64,000 bases of DNA from assembly GCF_030433715.1 (NCBI RefSeq), contig NZ_JAROCC010000007.1, positions 1 through 64,000 of the forward strand, written 5' to 3'. The notes beneath the pieces were generated by a model. It did no database searches and was not told the origin of the DNA. It saw nothing but the letters and a program-made list of their open reading frames with translations. Source of the stretch: Sporosarcina highlanderae (GTDB lineage Bacteria; Bacillota; Bacilli; Bacillales_A; Planococcaceae). The number at the start of each line of letters is the position of its first letter. Within the stretch, counting starts at the first letter, position 1. Of this stretch, positions 41,344 through 50,090 are shown piece after piece. The position numbers and the translations under genes are program-made.

Positions 41344-42119
41344 CATCCCATTATATGATATCCACCATCAACGTAAATTACTTCTCCAGTAACTCCGCTT
41401 GATAGGTCGCTCAACATCGCGATCGACATCTTCGCTACTTCCTCGTTCGTAATATTGCGCTTCAGAGGAGCCTTCTCTTCGATCTGACTTAAAATCTTAT
41501 TGAATGAAGGAACGCCTTTCGCAGACAATGTACGTACAGCGCCCGCTGAAATCGCATTCACACGGATTGCTTCTTTCCCTAAATCATTTGCCAAGTAGCG
41601 GACGGACGCTTCAAGCGCTGCCTTCGCAACTCCCATCACATTGTATCCGTCAAGAACGCGTTCAGCTCCCAAGTAGCTCATCGTTATGATTGAGCCGCCT
41701 TCCGTCATAAAACGACGTGCTTCCCTTGCTGTTGCAACAAGTGAATAAGAACTCGAATCTTGTGCAAATGCATAGCCACTTCTTGTAGTATCCACAAAAT
41801 CATTTTTCAAGTCTTCAGCATGTGCAAAAGCAATGGAATGTACGACACCATGGATTGTGCCAAGCGTTTCGCCGATCAATGTGAAAGCATGCTTGATGCT
41901 TTCATCTTCATTAACATCACATTGTACGATCATTTTGGGCTCAAGGCCGTTGCTTTCCAATGCTTTTTGAAGTTTGGCAAGGGAACGTTCCTTACGATAC
42001 GTGAAAATGACGTTTGCTCCAACTTCAAATAGAGATTTTGCCACTCCCCAAGCAATGCTGCGTTCATTCGCCACACCCATAACGACAATATTCTTGCCTT
42101 TTAATTTTAATAAATCCAC
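41343..42119 (-). CDS. fabI: Enoyl-[acyl-carrier-protein] reductase FabI
   Basis: 258-residue short-chain dehydrogenase-fold enzyme that reduces the trans-2 double bond of growing acyl-ACP. MGVANERSIAWGVAK is the FabI dinucleotide-binding start; SYLGAERVLDGYNVMGVAK carries the Y-x6-Tyr/Lys catalytic region and LKRNIT the substrate loop. GTG 42119 has AAGGAGG upstream. A FapR-type operator lies in the promoter, so it is part of the lipid-synthesis regulon. Confidence 0.96.
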   Translation of the reverse strand: MDLLKLKGKNIVVMGVANERSIAWGVAKSLFEVGANVIFTYRKERSLAKLQKALESNGLEPKMIVQCDVNEDESIKHAFTLIGETLGTIHGVVHSIAFAHAEDLKNDFVDTTRSGYAFAQDSSSYSLVATAREARRFMTEGGSIITMSYLGAERVLDGYNVMGVAKAALEASVRYLANDLGKEAIRVNAISAGAVRTLSAKGVPSFNKILSQIEEKAPLKRNITNEEVAKMSIAMLSDLSSGVTGEVIYVDGGYHIMG

Positions 42120-42151
42120 AATTAGTCCTCCTTAAAAAGCTATCACCTAAT

Positions 42152-42169
42152 ATTAGTACCTGATAATAA
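42152..42169 (-). promoter_or_regulatory. FapR operator upstream of fabI
   Basis: ATTAGTACCTGATAATAA, almost the exact FapR consensus, just downstream of a minus-strand TATAAT (42179-42174). FapR releases it on binding malonyl-CoA, linking fabI expression to lipid precursor supply. Confidence 0.85.
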
Positions 42170-42237
42170 CAAAATTATAACATACTCTCTCTCAATTCAA
42201 CACTCCAATTCATCGTATGTGCATAAATTCCGTATAA

Positions 42238-42255
42238 TTATTTATAAAAATACAG
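42238..42255 (+). promoter_or_regulatory. Candidate ARG box of the argCJBD operon
   Basis: TATTTATAAAAATACAG-type sequence just upstream of and touching the -35 of argC; weaker than the argH box but similar in the TATAAAAATACA core. Confidence 0.55.
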
Positions 42256-42284
42256 TTGACTTTATAATTATGCATGCGTATACT
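42256..42284 (+). promoter_or_regulatory. argC promoter
   Basis: TTGACT (42256-42261), 17-nt spacer, TATACT (42279-42284), 28 nt before the argC start. The spacer includes ATGCAT, a small palindrome. Confidence 0.75.
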
Positions 42285-42311
42285 ACTTTTAATGGCAAAA
42301 GGAGTGGGGAC

Positions 42312-43346
42312 ATGAAGATTGGAATTATAGGCGCCACAGGATACGGAGGCCTTGAATTGATGCGGTTCCTGCACAATCATCCGGAAGCGCAGCAAATCGA
42401 TTTATACACATCTTCTGAAGAGGGGACGCTGTTTTCAACGAAGTATCCTCATACAACCAATTTGTATGATCAACCGCTGTTAAAGATCGACCAAGAGCAG
42501 TTGACCGACTATGATGTCCTATTTACTAGCACGCCTGCAGGGGTTACAAGTCGTTTATTGCCCCCGCTCATCGGCAGCGGGCCGAAGTTAATTGACCTGT
42601 CGGGTGATTTTCGGTTAAAGGAAGCGGAGGACTATGAACACTGGTATAAGAAGACGCCCGCGCCTAAAGAAGCCATTGAGCAAAGCGCATACGGTCTAAC
42701 AGAATGGAATAAAGAAGCAATTCGGAAGGCTGATCTAATTGCGAATCCCGGTTGTTATCCTACGGCGGTACTTTTATCTTTATTGCCACTTATCAAAGAG
42801 TGGCTCATTGATCCAAAAGGACTGATTATCGATGCGAAAAGCGGAGTGTCAGGGGCGGGGAACACACCCGGACCGATGACGCATTTCAGTGAAACAAATG
42901 AAAATCTATCAATTTATAAAATTAATCAACACCAGCATATCCCTGAGATCGAGCAGGGAATCGAACTGTTTGGCAACCAGAAAACACCAGTGACATTTAC
43001 AACGCACCTCGTTCCGATGACGCGTGGAATCATGTCAACAAGCTATGCGCCCCTATCAGAATGCGTTACAGAAGAGAAGCTCCTCGATTGTTTGAGAGAG
43101 TATTATGACGGGATGCCGTTCATCCGTGTCATGCCTGAATCTGCCAAGTTTTGTACGAAGCAAGTGTACGGCACGAATTTCTGTGATATTCACGTGAAAG
43201 TGGATCCGCGGACGAACCGGGCCACCATCGTTTCAGTCATCGATAATTTGGTGAAGGGTGCGGCTGGGCAGGCGATTCAAAATATGAACGTATTATTCGG
43301 ATTGAAAGAAACTACAGGATTGAATGAAGTGCCGCTATTCATTTAA
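42312..43346 (+). CDS. argC: N-acetyl-gamma-glutamyl-phosphate reductase ArgC
   Basis: 344-residue NADPH-dependent reductase, third step of acetylated arginine synthesis. Dinucleotide motif GIIGATGYGGLE at the N-terminus and the catalytic Cys in ANPGCYPTA. ATG 42312 has AAGGAG 9 nt upstream; an in-frame ATG at 42219 lies before the promoter and is not used. First gene of argC-J-B-D. Confidence 0.97.
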   Translation: MKIGIIGATGYGGLELMRFLHNHPEAQQIDLYTSSEEGTLFSTKYPHTTNLYDQPLLKIDQEQLTDYDVLFTSTPAGVTSRLLPPLIGSGPKLIDLSGDFRLKEAEDYEHWYKKTPAPKEAIEQSAYGLTEWNKEAIRKADLIANPGCYPTAVLLSLLPLIKEWLIDPKGLIIDAKSGVSGAGNTPGPMTHFSETNENLSIYKINQHQHIPEIEQGIELFGNQKTPVTFTTHLVPMTRGIMSTSYAPLSECVTEEKLLDCLREYYDGMPFIRVMPESAKFCTKQVYGTNFCDIHVKVDPRTNRATIVSVIDNLVKGAAGQAIQNMNVLFGLKETTGLNEVPLFI

Positions 43347-43361
43347 AGAGGAGGAAAAGGT

Positions 43362-44585
43362 ATGACAGTTGCCATCCAACAGGCAAAACATGTTTCGGGT
43401 ACAAACATCACTTCACCGAAAGGGTTCAAAGCAGTCGGAATCCATTGTGGATTAAAGCATAAAAAATACGATTTGGCGGTTTTACTTAGCGAGGTTCCCG
43501 CAAGCGTTGCAGGTGTTTTCACAACGAATGCGATTCAAGCTGCGCCCCTTATCGTAACGAAGGAAGCGGTTCAAAAAGGGAAGATGCAAGCGGTCATCAT
43601 CAATTCGGGTAACGCGAATGCGTGCACAGGGAAACAAGGGATGTTGGATGCACTGACGATGCAGGAGAAGACTGCCGAAAAATTCGGCATCGCAGCCAAT
43701 CTTGTCGGAGTCGCTTCAACTGGCGTTATTGGTGAAAAATTGAATATGGAGCCATTGTTGAATGGGATTGAGAAGTTGAATCCAGTTGATAGTTTGGAAG
43801 GTTCGATTCAATTCTCGCAAGCTATTTTGACGACTGACACCGTTATGAAGAATACGGTCTACCGAATGGAAGTTGACGGCAAAGAGGTTATGATTGCAGG
43901 CACCGCAAAAGGTTCTGGGATGATCGAACCGAATATGGCTACAATGTTAGGCTTCATAACGACTGACGCAGAAATTGAATCCATCCATTTGCAGGAAGCG
44001 TTGAAGGCAGTGACGGATGTAACGTTCAATTCGATTACGGTGGATGGGGACACTTCAACAAATGATATGGTCCTTGTCCTTGCGAACGGTATGGCGGGAA
44101 ATTCCACTTTGACCCCTGCTCATCCTGATTGGAATGCCTTCGTTCAAACACTACATGCTGTCGCTCAAGATTTAGCAAAAATGATTGCAAAGGACGGAGA
44201 AGGGGCAACGAAACTGATTGAAGTGGAAGTAAATGGGGCACTTTCGGATATTGAGGCTCGAAAAATCGCTAAAACGGTTGTTGGCTCTCCATTAGTTAAA
44301 ACTGCGGTTTTCGGCTGTGATGCGAACTGGGGAAGAATCATTGCGGCAGTCGGGTATAGCGGTGCATCCGTGGACCCTGCAGGAATTTCTATCACGATCG
44401 GCCAAACTTTAGTCGTGAAAGATGGCGAGCCTGTCATCTTTTCCGAAGAACAGCTACTTCTTTATTTAAAACAGCCCGAAGTGAAAATCTTTGTGGATCT
44501 GAATAAAGGGAGCGGCCATGGAATCGCTTGGGGGTGTGATTTGACATATGACTACGTCCAAATTAATGCATCATACCGAACGTAA
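43362..44585 (+). CDS. argJ: Bifunctional ornithine acetyltransferase/N-acetylglutamate synthase ArgJ
   Basis: 407-residue Ntn-type enzyme that recycles acetyl groups from N-acetylornithine to glutamate. Self-cleavage site EPNMATML (cut before the nucleophile Thr) and the C-terminal GCDANWGRI are typical. ATG 43362 follows GAGGA; 15 nt after argC. Overlaps argB by 38 nt. The recycling pathway means no separate ArgA/ArgE is needed. Confidence 0.97.
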   Translation: MTVAIQQAKHVSGTNITSPKGFKAVGIHCGLKHKKYDLAVLLSEVPASVAGVFTTNAIQAAPLIVTKEAVQKGKMQAVIINSGNANACTGKQGMLDALTMQEKTAEKFGIAANLVGVASTGVIGEKLNMEPLLNGIEKLNPVDSLEGSIQFSQAILTTDTVMKNTVYRMEVDGKEVMIAGTAKGSGMIEPNMATMLGFITTDAEIESIHLQEALKAVTDVTFNSITVDGDTSTNDMVLVLANGMAGNSTLTPAHPDWNAFVQTLHAVAQDLAKMIAKDGEGATKLIEVEVNGALSDIEARKIAKTVVGSPLVKTAVFGCDANWGRIIAAVGYSGASVDPAGISITIGQTLVVKDGEPVIFSEEQLLLYLKQPEVKIFVDLNKGSGHGIAWGCDLTYDYVQINASYRT

Positions 44586-45327
44586 GCGGATTGTTATCAA
44601 ATTAGGTGGCAGCATGCTTGAGCGTTTGAGTGATGAGTTCTTCATGAAATTTATGGAGCTGCGGAATGAGGGCAATGAAATTATCATCGTCCACGGTGGG
44701 GGCCCGTTCATCAATGAAGCTCTGAAGAAAAATGGCATCGATTCAAAAATCGATGACGGTATCCGAGTGACATGCGAAAAATCCATAGCAATTGTGAAGC
44801 AAGTATTGGTTGGAGAAGTCAACACTTGTCTCGTCCATCAGTTGAACCAGAAAGGTATTGAAGCAATCGGTCTTAACGGATTTGACGGAAAATTGTTGGA
44901 ATGCTCAATGTTAGACGAGAAACGATACGGCTTTGTGGGGGATATCCAGTCGGTGAACAATAAAATTATTGAAAAGCTGTTTGCTGCAAGTATTGTGCCG
45001 GTGATTTCATGCTTAGGTGCTACTAACGATGGGATTGCACTTAACGTAAACGCTGATACGGTTGCAAGTAAGGTTGCACTCGAGATCGGCGCAAATAGTC
45101 TGCTGCTCGTTACAGACACACCAGGCATTAAGATTGATAGCCAACTTCAGCAGGTGGCATCCCCAAGTCAACTATCTGAATGGGTCGGAACCGGGGATAT
45201 ATATGGAGGAATGATTCCTAAAGTGAACGCCGCGATTGCTTGCCTAAATGCAGGCATTCCAACTGTTCAAATCGTAGATCAATATCTGACAGGCACGATG
45301 ATTGCATATGAGGAGGTGCTGAATTGA
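44548..45327 (+). CDS. argB: Acetylglutamate kinase ArgB
   Basis: 259-residue amino-acid kinase phosphorylating N-acetylglutamate. IVIKLGGSML binds ATP phosphates, HGGGPFINE the substrate, and LNVNADTVASKVA is a family box. ATG 44548 has GGGGGTG upstream at ~11 nt; ATG 44566 is an alternative. The 5' end overlaps argJ, and its stop overlaps the argD start, so the operon is tightly packed. Confidence 0.95.
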   Translation: MTTSKLMHHTERKRIVIKLGGSMLERLSDEFFMKFMELRNEGNEIIIVHGGGPFINEALKKNGIDSKIDDGIRVTCEKSIAIVKQVLVGEVNTCLVHQLNQKGIEAIGLNGFDGKLLECSMLDEKRYGFVGDIQSVNNKIIEKLFAASIVPVISCLGATNDGIALNVNADTVASKVALEIGANSLLLVTDTPGIKIDSQLQQVASPSQLSEWVGTGDIYGGMIPKVNAAIACLNAGIPTVQIVDQYLTGTMIAYEEVLN

Positions 45328-46466
45328 GCTTTTTATTCAATAACTATTCAAGGCGGCCCATCCATATTGTAAGCGGGAAGGGAACGGTTGTTAAAGATGA
45401 CAAAGGTAAGGAGTATCTGGATTTCATAAGTGGCATCGCCGTAGTCAGCTTAGGTCATGCCCATCCAGCGATTGTCGATATAATCAAAGAACAGAGTGAG
45501 AAGCTTTGGCATGTCTCTAATCTATTTGAAAGTCCCGAACAGGAAAAGCTTGCGGAAACTCTTACGAAAGATACACAGTTTTCACATGCGTTCTTTTGCA
45601 ACAGCGGGGCAGAAGCGAACGAAGCAGCGATAAAGCTTGCAAGAAAGCATACGGGAAAACATGTCATCATCACATTCGAGCAATCCTTCCATGGGCGTAC
45701 GTTCGGGGCGATGGCGGCAACTGGTCAAGAGAAGATCAAGCAAGGGTTCGGTCCAATGCTTGAATCGTTCCGAACGGTTCCGTTCAATGATCCGGCAGCA
45801 CTGATAGCGGCGATAGATGATGACGTAGCGGCGATCATGCTTGAGGTGATCCAAGGTGAAGGTGGAGTACACGAGATCACTTCCGAATTTGCTGATACAA
45901 TTGCCGAGATTTGTAAATCAAAAGGAATTTTATGCATTGTCGATGAAGTGCAAACCGGGGTTGGAAGAACAGGAACCCGTTATGCATATGAGCAAACTTC
46001 GCTCGTACCGGATATAATGACACTTGCAAAAGGACTTGGTGGGGGATTCCCGATTGGTGCAATGCTTGGAACAGCGGAGTTATTCGATGCATTCGGACCC
46101 GGGACCCATGGGACGACGTTCGGGGGGAATCCGTTAGCAGTTTCTGTGGCACAAACAGTCGTGGAGCATATCTTTGACTGTACGTTCTTAGAGGAGGTCC
46201 AACGTAAATCGGATTATGTAATTGGAAAACTTCAGGGGATATTGCCAACAACATATGAAGTACGGGGCAAAGGATTGTTAATCGGCATTGATTGCAAAGA
46301 GGACGTTACGACATTTATCCGTGAAGCGGAGGAAGCGGGCTTGCTTGTCGTTCAGGCAGGACCGTCTGTCATTCGATTGCTGCCGCCTTTGACGGTGACC
46401 GTGGGCGAAATCGATCAGGCGATTGGTCTATTGTCTTCCGCCTTGCAAATACCAAGTACTATTTAA
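45324..46466 (+). CDS. argD: Acetylornithine aminotransferase ArgD
   Basis: 380-residue PLP-dependent transaminase giving N-acetylornithine. The PLP Lys is in TLAKGLGGGFPIGAM, cofactor Asp in IVDEVQTGVGRTG, phosphate binding in SGAEANEAA. Start is TTG 45324 overlapping the argB stop; AGGAGGTG 5 nt upstream. carAB and argF, which follow argD in B. subtilis, are absent here, and a terminator closes the operon. Confidence 0.96.
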   Translation: MSFLFNNYSRRPIHIVSGKGTVVKDDKGKEYLDFISGIAVVSLGHAHPAIVDIIKEQSEKLWHVSNLFESPEQEKLAETLTKDTQFSHAFFCNSGAEANEAAIKLARKHTGKHVIITFEQSFHGRTFGAMAATGQEKIKQGFGPMLESFRTVPFNDPAALIAAIDDDVAAIMLEVIQGEGGVHEITSEFADTIAEICKSKGILCIVDEVQTGVGRTGTRYAYEQTSLVPDIMTLAKGLGGGFPIGAMLGTAELFDAFGPGTHGTTFGGNPLAVSVAQTVVEHIFDCTFLEEVQRKSDYVIGKLQGILPTTYEVRGKGLLIGIDCKEDVTTFIREAEEAGLLVVQAGPSVIRLLPPLTVTVGEIDQAIGLLSSALQIPSTI

Positions 46467-46489
46467 CCTAAAAACTTTAAATAGAAAAA

Positions 46490-46522
46490 ACGGATCTCAC
46501 GGAATAGTGGGATCCTTTTTTT
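46490..46522 (+). terminator. Terminator after argD
   Basis: GGATCTCAC-GGAATA-GTGGGATCC hairpin with seven T. Confidence 0.88.
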
Positions 46523-46600
46523 ATGGTTCAAAAGAATTTTCAGGATGGATTTATATGGTATGCTCGTATAGCATTTTATATTGTACAAGGAGGCATTCAT

Positions 46601-47818
46601 TTGAAATTCAAGAAAGATATATATCATTCAAAGAAACTCAATTTCGGGAAACGGACTTGGTTGCTGATCATCGGCATTATTTTCATCGCTGCAACACTTC
46701 GCTCTCCTTTGACTTCGGTTGGACCGATTATCGCGTCGATTCGGGATAGTCTTGGAATCTCAAATGTACTGGCAGGTTTTTTAACGACAATACCTTTATT
46801 GGCATTTGCACTCATTTCTCCAGTCGTTCCTAAGATTTCAAGACGTTTCGGAATGGAAGTCACTTTGTTCTTTTCATTATGCTTATTAACGTTGGGGATT
46901 GTTATAAGATCGACAGGCTCAATCACTTTCTTAATCATTGGAACATTTCTCATTGGAGTAGCTATTGCATTTGGTAATGTTTTATTACCAGGATTAGTAA
47001 AGCTGAGCTTTCCGTTGCAAATAGGATTGATGACAGGCCTTTACTCCGCATTTATGAATATATCTGCAACGATCGCTTCAGGTATAAGTGTTCCAATAAC
47101 GGAGAGGACAGCACTTGGTTGGCAAGGATCGCTTGGCATATGGGCAATACTCTCGGTGGCTGCATTGCTCTTGTGGTTGCCTCAATTGAAGAATAATGCT
47201 GCGATTGAATCAGACGGCAAACCTATCGTAAAAGCGAAATCAAAATCATTTTGGCGCTCCCCTATAGCTTGGGCAGTTACAATTTTTATGGGACTGCAGT
47301 CCATGCTTTTTTATTGTACATCTGCTTGGTTGCCTGAAATACTGGTCTCCACTGGAATGACTGCTGAAAAGGCAGGCTGGATGTTTTCCCTTCTGCAATT
47401 AGCACAATTGCCGATGACGTTTCTCACTCCCATTCTTGTTGGAAAATTGAAAGATCAGCGTAGCGCAGTTGTCGGAGTTGCCGCTTTGTTTTTAATTGGC
47501 TATGGGGGAGTTCTTTTTGGCGGAACGGTGTTGATCCCTCTATGGATGATTGCGATTGGTATCTCTGGAGGAGCTGCATTCGGAATTGCAATGATGTTTT
47601 TTACATTGAGGACCGAAACGCATACCGATGCTGCGAATCTATCAGGCATGGCACAATCATTCGGTTATTTGCTTGCAGCAGTCGGTCCGGTTCTTTTCGG
47701 CTTCCTACATGATGCAACATCGTCTTGGACAAGCTCGATGTACATCTTCTTGGCTGCATCCCTTGTATTGCTTGCAAGTGGAATGATAGCTGGACAAAAT
47801 AAAAAAATAGGATACTAA
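46601..47818 (+). CDS. CynX/NimT-family MFS transporter
   Basis: 405-residue, 12-helix major-facilitator protein. The opening LRSPLTSVGPII and GLYSAFMNISATIASGISVP are characteristic of the CynX/NimT (cyanate/nitroimidazole) branch. TTG 46601 has AAGGAGG 7 nt upstream; upstream open sequence lacks such a site. Substrate unknown. Just before the gene, ATGCTCGTATAGCAT is an imperfect inverted repeat that may be an operator. Confidence 0.88.
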   Translation: MKFKKDIYHSKKLNFGKRTWLLIIGIIFIAATLRSPLTSVGPIIASIRDSLGISNVLAGFLTTIPLLAFALISPVVPKISRRFGMEVTLFFSLCLLTLGIVIRSTGSITFLIIGTFLIGVAIAFGNVLLPGLVKLSFPLQIGLMTGLYSAFMNISATIASGISVPITERTALGWQGSLGIWAILSVAALLLWLPQLKNNAAIESDGKPIVKAKSKSFWRSPIAWAVTIFMGLQSMLFYCTSAWLPEILVSTGMTAEKAGWMFSLLQLAQLPMTFLTPILVGKLKDQRSAVVGVAALFLIGYGGVLFGGTVLIPLWMIAIGISGGAAFGIAMMFFTLRTETHTDAANLSGMAQSFGYLLAAVGPVLFGFLHDATSSWTSSMYIFLAASLVLLASGMIAGQNKKIGY

Positions 47819-47888
47819 TAAAATAGTTGTAACCATTAGCAATCTTTTCCGTCTAACTCACTGAATATCCAATGAAGGAGAGAGAGAG

Positions 47889-48815
47889 ATGAAAAAAATT
47901 GGAGCGGTCGCGTTAACAGCGATTTTAGCGAGTTCAGCATGGGCCACGTATTCTGTTTCTGCAAAAGAGGACGTGATTCAGGTGGAGAACGAAGAAGTGA
48001 AGGATGCATCTGTGTACATGAAGGCAACAGGAGTAATTACGAATATTGAAAACCGTACGAATGCTCGAATGGTAACTGTGGAAAATGATGAAGGCGGTAT
48101 TATGAACTTCACGATTACAAATGACACACTTCTTTTCCATAGCGGGAAGGCTGAGAGTCTAAAAGCTGACAAATTGGAAAAGGGGATGAAAGTCGAAGGC
48201 TATTACGATAAAAACAAGCCAATGATTTTAATTTATCCGCCCCAAACAACTCCGGAACTATTCTTTGTGATGGATGATGAACATATGGGGAATGTAAAAG
48301 TGGGTAAATTCGATGAAAACTTCCTAAGTTTAGACAAGCAATTGAAATTGAACATTGGGGAAGAAACAGTATTGTTGAATCAGCAAGGCGAAAAAATTAA
48401 ACAGGCTGATTTAAAAGGTAAGGAGTTAGTTGTATTTTATTCAATTACGACAAGAAGTTTACCGCCACAAACACCACCAACCAAAATCATTGTGTTAGAT
48501 ACATTGGAAACAGAAAAGTATATGCGCGTTATGGACATCATTGATAAAGACCATTACATGAAGGGGGACGTGAAAATGATTCCTCTTCGTAAAGTTGCAG
48601 AGGAGCTTGGCTATCAAGTGATTTCACGGGGCGAAGTGAATGGAGCAATTCTAACGAGAGTTGGGGAGAACCGTTCATTTACAATTACCCGTGGCACGAA
48701 ATCGTACGGTTTAAATAAAAGCATTCGTCAATTTACAGTTGCTCCTGAATTAGTCGGCGGCAATAAGACATATGTATCTGAAGAGTTTCTTAACATACTT
48801 CTTGGAAATGAGTGA
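47889..48815 (+). CDS. Secreted protein with copper amine oxidase N-terminal-like domain
   Basis: 308 residues. An N-terminal signal peptide (MKKIGAVALTAILASSAWAT, probably cut after SVSA) is followed by two beta-rich modules (~residues 45-115 and 125-200) and a C-terminal copper-amine-oxidase-N-type domain with IPLRKVAEELGYQV. Such stalk domains are common in Bacillales secreted proteins and usually not enzymatic. ATG 47889 follows AAGGAGAGAGAG. Role unknown; extracellular or wall-associated. Confidence 0.8.
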   Translation: MKKIGAVALTAILASSAWATYSVSAKEDVIQVENEEVKDASVYMKATGVITNIENRTNARMVTVENDEGGIMNFTITNDTLLFHSGKAESLKADKLEKGMKVEGYYDKNKPMILIYPPQTTPELFFVMDDEHMGNVKVGKFDENFLSLDKQLKLNIGEETVLLNQQGEKIKQADLKGKELVVFYSITTRSLPPQTPPTKIIVLDTLETEKYMRVMDIIDKDHYMKGDVKMIPLRKVAEELGYQVISRGEVNGAILTRVGENRSFTITRGTKSYGLNKSIRQFTVAPELVGGNKTYVSEEFLNILLGNE

Positions 48816-48880
48816 CAGATGAAGAGGCCAGAAACGAAGGGACCGTCATAGACGTGCGTTTCAGGCTTGTGGGAAGGGAA

Positions 48881-48926
48881 AAGGGTTAGCATACCGCGGA
48901 AGACGCGGAAAATGCTAACCCTTTTT
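48881..48926. terminator. Bidirectional terminator
   Basis: AAGGGTTAGCAT / ATGCTAACCCTT stem with an inner CCGCG/CGCGG hairpin and T run; separates the secreted protein gene from the convergent polyamine operon. Confidence 0.87.
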
Positions 48927-48930
48927 GTTG

Positions 48931-50073
48931 TCATGATAACCGTTCTTTAAAGTCCTCATACCCGAATTCTTTGATCACTTTCGGTCCGTTGTCAACGGTA
49001 TTCAATACAATCGCAGGCAATTCCATGCCGTTGAATGTATTGTTCTTCACCATTGTGTAATGAGCCATATCGGTAAATACAAGCTTATCCCCAGCTGTTA
49101 ACGGCTGGTCGAATGAATAATCACCGATTACATCTCCTGAGAGGCAAGTAGGGCCTCCAAGCCTGTACGTGATGGATTTCTCGTTTGGCTTTCCAGATCC
49201 TACGATTTCCGGGCGATACGGCATTTCCAATACGTCCGGCATATGGCAGGAAGCAGATGTATCTACGATTGCAATAGGCATTCCGTTTTGCATCGTATCT
49301 AAAACAGTCGTTACAAGGAAGCCTGTGTTTAAAGCGACTGCCTCGCCAGGCTCCAAATAGACATCCAGTCCATACTTTTCCTTCATGAAAAGAATCGATT
49401 CGATAAGTGTTTCGATATCATAGTCAGGGCGGGTAATATGATGACCGCCACCGAAATTAATCCATTTCATGCCTTTCAAATACTTGCCGAACTTTTCATC
49501 TACGACTTTAATAGTTCGCGCAAGTGTATCGGAATTCTGTTCGCACATCGTATGGAAATGCAGACCGCTAATACCCTCAAGTTCTTTCGGTTCGAAGTTC
49601 TCAAGCGTTACACCAAATCGTGAAAAGGCGAAACAAGGGTTATACATATCGACTTCAATTTCGGAATACTCGGGATTGATCCGAATACCGCATTCAATAT
49701 GCTTCGGATAGTTTTTCACCTTATCCCTAAAACGTCTCCATTGATCGAATGTGTTGAAGACAAGATGGTCAGAATAAGATAGGATTTCGTCAAAATCAGC
49801 TTCGGAAAAAGCAGGGGAGTAGGTATGCACTTCTTTCCCCATCTCTTCATATCCTAACCTTGCCTCTAATACCCCACTTGAGGTCACTCCGTTCAAATAC
49901 TTTCCGATAAGCGGATAGACAGAGAACATCGAAAAGCCTTTTTGGGCCAATAAAATTTTGCAGCCTGTCCGGTCAATCACCGATTTCAGCAATTCCAAGT
50001 TTTTGATCAACAGCCCTTCATCGACAACATAAGAGGGGGAGGGAACTGCATGTGGATCGAAATTCAATTTCAT
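48931..50073 (-). CDS. nspC: Carboxynorspermidine/carboxyspermidine decarboxylase NspC
   Basis: 380-residue PLP enzyme of the alanine-racemase fold (type III). The PLP Lys is in ILLAQKGFSM; HFHTMCE and EPGEAVAL are further cofactor sites, and CHMPDVLEMP carries the conserved Cys. Decarboxylates carboxy(nor)spermidine or a related carboxyaminopropyl polyamine. ATG 50073 has AGGAGG about 10 nt upstream. Last gene of the six-gene polyamine operon; directly follows its dehydrogenase partner. Confidence 0.92.
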   Translation of the reverse strand: MKLNFDPHAVPSPSYVVDEGLLIKNLELLKSVIDRTGCKILLAQKGFSMFSVYPLIGKYLNGVTSSGVLEARLGYEEMGKEVHTYSPAFSEADFDEILSYSDHLVFNTFDQWRRFRDKVKNYPKHIECGIRINPEYSEIEVDMYNPCFAFSRFGVTLENFEPKELEGISGLHFHTMCEQNSDTLARTIKVVDEKFGKYLKGMKWINFGGGHHITRPDYDIETLIESILFMKEKYGLDVYLEPGEAVALNTGFLVTTVLDTMQNGMPIAIVDTSASCHMPDVLEMPYRPEIVGSGKPNEKSITYRLGGPTCLSGDVIGDYSFDQPLTAGDKLVFTDMAHYTMVKNNTFNGMELPAIVLNTVDNGPKVIKEFGYEDFKERLS

Positions 50074-50090
50074 TAGTTGCGTGCCTCCTA

